From: Carposina sasakii
Taxonomy: Eukaryota > Arthropoda > Insecta > Lepidoptera > Carposinidae
Direction: 5' to 3'
Assembly (NCBI GenBank): GCA_014607495.2
Contig: CP053155.1
Location: 13,268,001-13,332,000 of the forward strand
DNA: 64,000 nt
Part shown: positions 56,350-64,000 of the stretch, one piece after another
Position numbering within the stretch: the stretch's first letter is position 1
Layout of the letters: every line of letters begins with the position of its first letter
The notes under the pieces: model-generated
What the model was told of the DNA's origin: nothing
The model's database searches: none
Seen by the model: the letters and a program-made list of their open reading frames with translations, nothing else
Made by a program: the position numbers and the translations under genes

Positions 56350-57900
56350 AAAATCTATAATCGTGGGACAGCAACATTGAGGATGTCCCTAAGAATCGTG
56401 ATATATTGGCTCAACCTGGGAACAAATATATCAAGTTCATTGTTAACCTTCGCCAATTCATTATATTGCCGAGTCATTCTACTTATAGGATTATAATAGG
56501 ATGTATTATTTTTGTGTATTTCTAAGGCAAACAGATTCGTTTTATTAGAATTACGTACTCTAAACCTAATATTAATCGATATAGCTGATAAGACATATTT
56601 AGCTTAGCATTATATGGGAATTGGTATCAGATGAATGAAAAAAGAAGAAAATACGACTCTTGCAAAAGTTACGGGAAGATATGCTGTAATGCAGTTGAAC
56701 TGCTGAACAGATGACGTATAGTAAAGTGTAGGCTATTCTGATAAAGCCTCTAAAATACCACAAACCTATAAAATCCTAAAACAATAACCAGCAGTGCACA
56801 CCAGCCTCCACCGATTTTTCTTACACTCCTACATTTAATTTCGTCCGGCCTGTCACAATACATCACGATACGATCTACAACGCACACTTATTAATATTTC
56901 CGTGTACCTTCGATGACATTTGCTGAGGAATGTCATTTATAATACCCGAAAGTGATCCTTTACGAGTGTCGCTACAATCTATGTGGCGAGGAAATAAATT
57001 GACATTATTGTTTTGTCAGATCGGAGTTTTTACTTATGGCCGCGCTATGATAGTTGCACTGTTGCACTCAAGCCTTTTTATAAGTAGTTATTATTGGAAT
57101 GTTTTGACATAAGAGGTGTGTGGTAACGTGTTATTTGGTCCCTTATGATAAAATAACAAGTTTTTAGTCAAACAGATTTTATTAGTGTTTACTTGGCGTC
57201 TCAACAAAAACTTTACAATTTTTTCCAACCATTACCTATTAAAGGTTTATTAATTATTTTTTCTTTCAAAATTCTGATTATAAGTACTAAATATTTACGT
57301 TACCAAAATAAATTGTTTATAGATAAATACGAGTAAAGTCTCTAAGCTTTTTGAATCTAGACAAATATTTTGACTCAAGCCCATTAATGTAATCCAATAA
57401 GATAAACAAAATGTTAGCTGATTAATTAAGGCAAATTAAAGCGTCTAATACTAAAAACGTCGGTTTCATAAACATCGCAATCGTAACCAAAATCTGACGT
57501 TAAAGCCAATCAAGGCAACTTGATCAGACATGCATCTAGTGCTTTCAACGAGACACATCGCTTTACACTTTATATTTTACACTGCAAAGCTTAATTCACC
57601 TTGGTGGGAAACCACAAGAGAATATTATAGGATTTTCAATTTTAAGCCTTAATATTCTAGGCTTTGTTTTAGCTCGTTTATGTTAAAAAGGTGTTATAAT
57701 AGGTATATTAAGTAGGTATTAGGCTGGTGACAGAATCGACGCTTATCAAGGTGCAGATCGAAGTCGTGGGCGATGTGGCATTCCCATAATATACTAAGAC
57801 CTAGATAAATACAAGGTAATTTCATTTATGTGCCTACTTTTGAATGTATCTAAGTAGGTAATTGATGTTGAATGTCCTAAAAATATCCTGCAGTTATGTT
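56350..57900. other. No gene or clear repeat seen
   Basis: AT-rich sequence with scattered short open frames (such as 56930-57112) and no splice-supported coding stretch that I could identify. Confidence 0.35.
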
Positions 57901-57904
57901 ACAT

Positions 57905-58027
57905 AATACACAATGTAACAAAATGGGGTAAGCATGTTAAGCGAAACACCATAGAAATAGTTCACTATACGTATATAACTATAGAATACATCCACAAAAT
58001 TTGAGACTCGAAATCACATGTTTATTT
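57905..58027 (+). mobile_element. Fragment of the CAGGGTGTAAC MITE family
   Basis: ACAATGTAACAAAATGGGGT, ATGTTAAGCGAAACACCATA, CACAAAATTTGAGACTCGAA and ATCACATGTTTATTTT follow the order of 49474-49630. The right half is missing. Confidence 0.6.
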
Positions 58028-58305
58028 TGCTTGTACTCTTATTACAACTTTTATAAAGCCAGTCTTTTTGATCAATGGCCCTTTTATACAACTGTCTCGC
58101 GTTAGTCTAGACTCTATTCCTCTATCCTGATCTTGAATGACATTGGAAAGATGCCAATGGTGTGCCTGAATGAGTGTGATGTTCATTATATCTTTGAAAA
58201 TCTAATAAGAAACTTCAAATGACAAATCAAACAGCACAAAGTGTTGTTTTAAAGTGCAAAACGCATTATTTGCATCCTTTATGTAGATATCTATTGTATT
58301 TGCAT

Positions 58306-58589
58306 CAGTGACGGATTTACCAGCAGGCTGAGTAGGCTCGAGCCTAGGGCGGCAGATTTTGGGGGCGGCAAATTTGGGGAACGATTTTTTTTTTTTTTTT
58401 ACCTCATAGAAATCAAAAATATTTTTCTATGACGGTTTTCTGATGTCTTACAGATAGAAGTCTGCAACAAATTTTGTCGATGACTTTTCTCTCTATAATG
58501 TAATAATAATGTATGATATGACAATTGTTGAGGCAAGGGCGGCAAAAACTATTCAGCCTATACCTTGAAAATTTGTAAATCCGCCACTG
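58306..58589. mobile_element. hAT-like MITE with ATTTGCAT target duplication
   Basis: Ends CAGTGACGGATTTACCAG and AAATTTGTAAATCCGCCACTG. ATTTGCAT is repeated exactly outside (58298-58305, 58590-58597). GGGCGGCA words occur near both ends. The 8-bp duplication and CAGTGGCGG end are typical of hAT elements. Confidence 0.85.
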
Positions 58590-58628
58590 ATTTGCATACA
58601 AGATAGATAACTAACTAGCTAGTACCAT

Positions 58629-58875
58629 TCATGAACGTATAAAGAATAACGGACAGAGTGTTGTGGCTACACAGAGTGAAGCATTCATAGTAAGCTCGGC
58701 AACGATATTCCATGGAGTAGGGATGTGTATTGACGCGTTATTCACACACACATACAAACCATAGTAAGCTCGGCGCCTGCTGGAAAATACGCACACATGC
58801 CCAACGCGCCGCCATTTCGGTGCTTCAATCTGCGCAGTGACAGCATTACGTCCGTTGTTCTTTATACGTTCATGG
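58629..58875. mobile_element. MITE carrying a module also found at 61280
   Basis: CATGAACGTATAAAGAATAA, CGGAC at the left mirrors GTCCGTTGTTCTTTATACGT, TCATG at the right; TACCAT lies outside both ends (58623-58628, 58876-58881). Its core 58686-58793 is repeated at 61280-61382 and itself begins and ends with ATAGTAAGCTCGGC, 74 bp apart. Confidence 0.7.
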
Positions 58876-59856
58876 TACCATTACACGTTAACTTAAAAGA
58901 ACTCTGTGCTATTTTGGGTCATAAGATTATCTTCATTCAATAAATACAGTAGCTTACTCTACATTCTAGATGAGTAAACAAATTCTAGGTCAAAGAAGTC
59001 GTTAGGTATCCTACCCGCTGATACTAGTGACGGAGGCTCTCTTATCTCAGGTCATTTCGTCGGCGCCAACTCCTGATAGTACTTCCTGTTCACTAGTCAA
59101 AACAAATCCGATTTATTCATTATTTTTATGTAAATATACCGTTTCTTATCCATTTTATACTATAAACAACTCTTTGTCGGCAATATCTGATTATAATTTC
59201 ATATGGCCATCTTGAAATGCATCTAAAAAGCTCATAAATATCAATAACGCGATTTACATTACCTAGCCGTAATCGTTACCGATTGAATGCGCTCTAAACT
59301 GCAACCAGGCACTCCATCGCTACTGTAAGTGGCCGAATCGCCGTAATACGACCATTACCCGACCTATAACTATCCACTCAACGATTGCCAATCCAAACTT
59401 GTCCGCTTAACAGTTAAACTTTAACTATTAAGTCATTAATCTAGGAAATTCGTCGAACTGCAGCGGTGGACCTCGTTTCCGCGCCGAATTTGACTTCTCA
59501 AAATGGCCGCCTGCGAAACGGATTCGACGCACGTGCGATGTTAAATCGAGAGTTTCCTGGAGGGAATGTTTACAAATAATTTAGCTTTGAATCGTTGCAG
59601 AGTGCAAGCTTTCTACGCTTTGTGCTAAATCCCATTCTGATACTGCTAATACTAATACCTGGGAACAAGTTAGTGCAACGACTGTTCTGTGGGGTCGGAG
59701 ATCGACAATCGGAATCACGCAATGTAGACATGGTATAGAAAATAGCTGAAGGATGGATGTATGTAAGGAGGTTATTTATACTACTTAATACTTGCGACTT
59801 ATATATAAGTGAATTCATTTATTTAATTTATTCATTTATTAAAGTTTTCTTACACA

Positions 59857-60094
59857 TCCTACTAAATTATAAACGCAAAATTTTGTGAGTATGGATGGAT
59901 GGATGGATAGAGGGATGGATGTTTGTTACTCTTTCACGTAAAAACGGCTAGAGCGATTTTAATAAAATTTGCTATGGAGTTAGCTGATACCCTGGATTAA
60001 CACATAGGCTCCTTTTTATCCCGGGAAAATATTTTTATCCCGGATAATTTCGACATTTTGTTTTTTCTCCAGTCCACGCGGACGAAGTCGCGGG
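59857..60094 (+). mobile_element. Non-autonomous Helitron, worn 5' end
   Basis: Starts near TCCTACTAAATTATAAACGC and ends ACGCGGACGAAGTCGCGGGC, GTCCACTAA. A GGAT tandem run (59889-59915) lies near the 5' end. TTATCCCGGGAAAATATT and TTCGACATTTTG match 61514-61839. It lies about 160 bp upstream of the candidate gene. Confidence 0.7.
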
Positions 60095-60251
60095 CGTCCA
60101 CTAATATTTCTATAAAAATAACATTATTGACTCTAATAATTCTACGTAACCTTCACAAAATGATGGCAAAAGGAAAAGGAAGTCCCTCGCCTCTCGAGAT
60201 GCTTAAATAAATACAAATGCATTTTGAGAATTGATATTTATGATCGAAAAA

Positions 60252-63200
60252 ATGGCGTCCCGCTGCGGGACATCTGCCGGGGAAAAAATGGCTCTGAATT
60301 TTGATGTAAGATATCCTAACCGAACAGGCTTTTTTTAAAATTAATTAATTGTCTCTAGCCCTTTGTTTTGCCGATATTTATTAAGGTACTTACTGGTATT
60401 GTCTTTTTGTTTACAGATAAGGACAACGCCGCGTGTTTTAGCTCCGCAAATTCATATGTGGTAAGTTAATTAAGTATTTTATTGACTTGTCTTTGCGCGA
60501 ATAAAGCGCTATTCTATAATGCATAGACTGAAAACTGTAAAAGTAAAAAATATCACACTAGTAGGCTCTAGTAGGTATTGAGCTTAAAGACATTTTCGGT
60601 GTCGACTTCCCTGAATCTAGGAAGAAAGGATCGTCCATATTTGGTACAAGGCAGCCCTAATTCTAATAAGAGTTTTATATTCATTCCGAGCATGAATATA
60701 GAATACACATATAAAGCAGTTGATAACATAAAAACATCGTCTAAACTAAAACAGACATCTGCTGTAGTATACCAAGTGACGAAGCCACAAATAAGGGCCG
60801 CGTCAGACCGGGCGCCGCGAGGTAGGTATTACATTTACATACAGATTAATTCTCGCTAAACTAATAGCGGGATACTATTGACTCTCGATTGAAACTCGAT
60901 TTTAATCAATAAGCTTTGAGATATAGAGCAACACGCGTATGATGAATTTGGTGAGAGCGAAATGTCTCACTTTTAAACGTCAAATTCACAGAGCTAAAAA
61001 GGGGTTTGCAATTCCTTTTTACACACCAAGTAGAAACACTTGCCTTGTCTAGTTATTGCTTAGCTCTGTGGATTTGACGTTTAAAAGTGAGACATCTCGC
61101 TCTCTGGAGGAATTTGGAAATTCATCATACGCGTGCAGGTTGGTATATCTAAATGCTTATATTTTTTACGTACCTACCTACCGTAAAAAAATCAAAACAT
61201 TTATATCAATTTTCGTGCTCTAAATACGTCTTAACTGCAAACTTCCAGCTTGCAAAATTATCTCTGCCGGTATGTAACACATAGTAAGCTCGGCAACGAT
61301 ATTCCATGGAGTAGGGATGTGTATTGACGCGTTATCCACCCACACATACAAACCATAGTAAGCTCGGCGCCTACTAGAAAATACTTCTGTGTATCTCTCG
61401 CTGCAATGCACTAATACTTATACTTACTAGCTCAGTATACTGACGTAGCCTGCGCCTTTTCCACCTGTTATTTTATCCACTACTCCTAGGTCATATCTTA
61501 GGTTTATTTTAAACTAGTGGACGCCCGCGGCTCCGTCTGCGTGGACTGCAGAAAAAACAAAATGTCGAAATTATCCGGGATAAAAACATTTTCCCGGGAT
61601 AAAAAGTAAAAAGACTATATGTTAAGTAGGACCTATCACAATACATTGCTGAAAACTGCATCGAAATCGGATCAGCCGTTTCTGAGATTAGCATGCACAA
61701 ACGCACAGACAAACAGACAAAAATTTAAAAATCATTGTTTTGGGTACTTTTGCGTTGATAAAGGTCTCCTATAATATTTTTTCTCATATATCTTTCATGT
61801 ACAGACTGCGACCCGTTACATTTTTATTATATGTATAGATTATATGTATAGATTTAAAACGCTCTTAAGCCAACGGTAACAAATATACATTTAAGATGAG
61901 CGATCTTTACCATGTAAAGTTTCCTAGATACGATTGATTCTAAATCTCATTACAAACTCGATAACGAAGTCAATAAAATTGTCGAGTTTTGAGCAAATAG
62001 TAATCCAGTTCCACCTTCTCACAGACCTCGCCATAATGATTCCATTAAACCTGACCAGGGAAGAATTTACCTCCGTTTTGTTAGAACGTTATTCGTCTAT
62101 TTAACGTTAAAACTTTCAGGGAGATGGTTTGTGAGTGATTTATTTCCTCTTAAATTAAAACCTGTTTGGGGCATGAAGATTAATTTACTGAAATATATGT
62201 GCAATGCTTTGTTTCATTTGTTTAAGTATGGGTTAGGGAATGTAAGGGATATAAACAGTGGCATGATTTGACCAAAGAGCCAAGACATCATAATCCAGTT
62301 ATAGGTACTCATCTGTGGTACTCATACATATGTTTTGTACAATACAAATCTGTCTTGGGTATTCACACATATGTTTTGTACAATACAAATCTATCGTACA
62401 TTCGTGACATTCCTACACATTTGACAATGACAGTCAATTTCTCAAGGGGTCGCCTTGCTATACAAACTACATGCCAATCGTACAACTTTTCACCTTAAAT
62501 GTAAGACGTTAAGAACTTATCGTCCGCACTATAAGTCATGTTAAAAAACTGTAATATAGATTGTTTCATACAGAATTGAAGAAAAAAATATAATTTTAGT
62601 GTACATACCTATATTTTACATTTGCTCTCTTTTTGTTTAGTATGTAAGCATCTTACTAGTACTACAAGTAGGTAATAAAATATAAATTAAATTAAATTAA
62701 AATTCATTTATTTCAGGTAATAGACCTATAGATTCTGATATAGCTAGCATGTTTTTGATGTACCTAATATTTTCTTTATTTACTAAATTCACAGCTTTTG
62801 TCAATTTTATTGATACAGGGTACACTAGCTTTTAACTTGACGTAAGTATTTGCACCTAAGCTAGTAAGTAATCTGTCCCACTAATGAACTTCTCAAGAAG
62901 AAAATTATCTTCAGAGATAAATTAGCAATGTTATTTCATACAATTGGTAGGTGGCAAATTGATGTAGATATATTGATAGGTAGGCACACTATTGTGCACA
63001 ACAACAGGATCCTAATGCCAAAATTCAAACCTCAGATTTTGTAAAGATAATCGAGATCGAGATGGCGCACTGCACAAGTTACACAGATCCTGTACAGATT
63101 CGTTTGGGGTATACTTCAGCTGGATAGTGATTGCGACTCACGTGTCGTTTTGTTAATGGCGTTCTTTTATTCAGGGTCGATAGTAATGGATAATGATGGA

Positions 63201-63254
63201 GGGGATTCAGACTTGGGGTTTGAAACTAAGGGATGCTGGGATGTGAATTATTAA
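60252..63254 (+). CDS. Candidate four-exon host gene, function unknown
   Basis: Model: exon 1 60252-60305, exon 2 60417-60460, exon 3 60583-60821, exon 4 63175-63254 with stop TAA; 417 nt in all, 138 codons plus stop. Exons 1, 2 and 4 have good signals (donors GTAAGA and GTAAGT, acceptors TTTTTGTTTACAG and CTTTTATTCAG); the exon 3 acceptor (GGTATTGAG) is weak and its donor is GAG|GTAGGT. Phases are 0, 2 and 1 and every junction keeps the frame open. The ATG lies in AAAAAATGGCG, a good start context. Translation runs MASRCGTSAGEKMALNFD, IRTTPRVLAPQIHM, then a 79-residue block with KSFIFIPSMNIEYTYKAVDN, and ends MDNDGGDSDLGFETKGCWDV, NY. I recognise no domain, signal peptide or membrane segment. 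Introns 1 and 2 are 111 and 122 bp; intron 3 is 2.35 kb and holds two MITE-like repeats and a Helitron. An ATTAAA lies about 100 bp after the stop. Exon 4 could instead be 62025-62104, also phase-compatible. Confidence 0.5.
60933..61134. mobile_element. Foldback MITE in intron 3 of the candidate gene
   Basis: ACGCGTATGATGAATTT and AAATTCATCATACGCGT form the ends; GAGAGCGAAATGTCTCACTT pairs with AAGTGAGACATCTCGCTCTC, and TTAAACGTCAAATTCACAGA with TCTGTGGATTTGACGTTTAA. Target duplication not clear. Confidence 0.8.
61280..61382. repeat. Second copy of the ATAGTAAGCTCGGC module
   Basis: About 103 bp nearly identical to 58686-58793 but without the MITE ends seen there. ATAGTAAGCTCGGC occurs at 61281 and 61355, again 74 bp apart. 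Confidence 0.75.
61514..61839 (-). mobile_element. Complete non-autonomous Helitron in intron 3
   Basis: On the minus strand it starts TCTATACATATAATAAAAAT at 61839 and ends GCGGGCGTCCACTAG at 61514, between A and T. The 5' 120 bp match the Helitron end fused to RTE sequence at 8231. A second TATGTATAGATT copy just upstream (61846-61857) hints at a repeat at the insertion site. Confidence 0.8.
62325..62395 (+). repeat. Two tandem copies of ACATATGTTTTGTACAATAC
   Basis: The 26-base word ending AATACAAATCT occurs twice with about 40-bp period and contains the self-complementary TTTGTACAA. The open frame through it is repeat-derived. Confidence 0.7.
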
Positions 63255-63259
63255 ACAGA

Positions 63260-64000
63260 TGATTGGTATATCAGTATATCGTTTATTTATTAACTTACTG
63301 GAACCATCTATCTTGCTCTTTTTGGCAACGGAATTTCAGTCCATTCGTCCAAATTAAATAATGCACTAATACAACATTGTCAGAAGTGACAAAGACAACG
63401 ATAATTTAATCAATACCTACTCACAATTAATTACCATTGTAAAGAATATAAAACAGCATTATAAACAAATGACACATACAAAAAGGTTTGTAATAAAAAC
63501 AACAGATGCCGCGAAACGAGGCGGTTAATCATTCAGTCGAGGAATCTACAAAAAATACAACAAAAACAAACAAGCTTGTGAATTAATATTAAAGTTATGA
63601 GCTAGATGAAATGGAATATTTAGTGACAAGGAAACTTTGCAAAAATATCTAAAATGAAATGACTATAAGTAACTGAAATACAGAGCAGTAAATTGCCTTT
63701 TCTACGCCCTGTGCGAGCGTCTATAACTGCGCTCTATTTAGTCCTGCCTGGTCTGGCCAAGTGACCATTCTTGCGCCCCTCACAGTCTACGCCCTGTGCC
63801 TGGGCACCGGTGGCACCGCCCTATTTACGGCACTGCTGAAATACCTTAGTTCGCCTCCGCAGTACATTCGATTATTTTATTAATGAAGAGTAGGTATTAA
63901 TTGCATTAAAATACGTACATAAAGTTAACGCCCTCCAAGGAGGTTGGGCAGAGGTGTGCTTACACATTCACTTTTCACCAGCATTAAAAATACTATGACA
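63260..64000. other. Right end of window: repeats, no gene
   Basis: A GC-richer patch at 63710-63835 contains CTACGCCCTGTG twice (63702, 63789) and ends TTTACGGCACTGCTG, resembling a hAT-type terminal sequence, but I could not define both ends. 63930-63990 carries the GGTTGGGCAGAGGTGTGC repeat also seen at 40130-40165. Confidence 0.4.
63353..63358 (+). terminator. Possible polyadenylation signal (ATTAAA)
   Basis: ATTAAA about 100 bp after the stop of the four-exon candidate gene. A common variant, but frequent by chance in AT-rich DNA. Confidence 0.3.

Noticed and set aside
61250..61270. 21-bp micro-exon (AACTTCCAG|..|GTATGT)
   Set aside because: Phase-compatible but too short to distinguish from chance.
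62025..62104. Alternative last exon of the candidate gene (after CCTTCTCACAG)
   Set aside because: Acceptor and phase fit and it ends in a stop, but the peptide is less protein-like than the 63175-63254 exon; kept only as an alternative.
1..64000. CRISPR arrays, rRNA genes, bacterial operons, riboswitches
   Set aside because: Regularly spaced short repeats, conserved rRNA blocks and bacterial gene organisation are all absent; the DNA is eukaryotic.

Overview
This is AT-rich, repeat-dense eukaryotic DNA, most likely from a lepidopteran (moth or butterfly). The evidence is the mix of mobile elements: small non-autonomous Helitrons that start TCTATAC and end in a GC hairpin plus CTAG; an RTE-type endonuclease/reverse transcriptase fragment; C-terminal fragments of Jockey/CR1-like LINEs; tRNA-derived SINEs; and many TA- or 8-bp-flanked MITEs. 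I see no rRNA, no CRISPR array and no bacterial-type operon. Nearly every long open frame lies inside a repeat.

The dominant structure is a giant near-perfect palindrome. About 14.96 kb (arm A, 3035-17990) is repeated in reverse complement at 18369-33332. The two arms meet around a ~0.38 kb spacer. That spacer (S2, 17991-18377) is an identical direct copy of the 387 bp immediately outside the left arm (S1, 2648-3034), so the order is S-A-S-A(inverted). The outer ends of the whole 30.7-kb block lie in an 11-bp direct repeat (2638-2648 and 33331-33341), as if it were one insertion or a microhomology-joined rearrangement. The inner junction sits on a 9-bp motif, GAGCATTAC/GTAATGCTC. The arms differ by scattered substitutions and small indels that I could find by eye.

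Each arm carries the same cargo, mirrored: a foldback repeat at the outer tip, dispersed SINE/LINE pieces, a (TA)n tract, Helitron ends fused to a frameshifted and 3'-truncated RTE fragment, a 126-bp tandem array, a 99-bp in-frame duplication, a hAT-like element with a nested MITE, two MITEs joined head to head, a cluster of ATCGAT sites, and a GC-rich hairpin-rich block near the centre.

The left flank (1-2637) and the long right flank (33342-64000) are single-copy in this window but full of mobile elements. Notable items are a complete Helitron (39087-39594), a pair of tRNA-SINEs (one with a 12-bp target duplication), two LINE C-termini, several MITEs with clear target duplications, and a 538-bp foldback element inside a 16-bp direct repeat.

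Host genes are sparse. The best candidate is a four-exon plus-strand gene at 60252-63254 (138 codons, all exon phases compatible, unknown function). A weaker candidate first-exon region lies at 53560-54003, behind an E2F-type TTTTGGCGCGAAA site.
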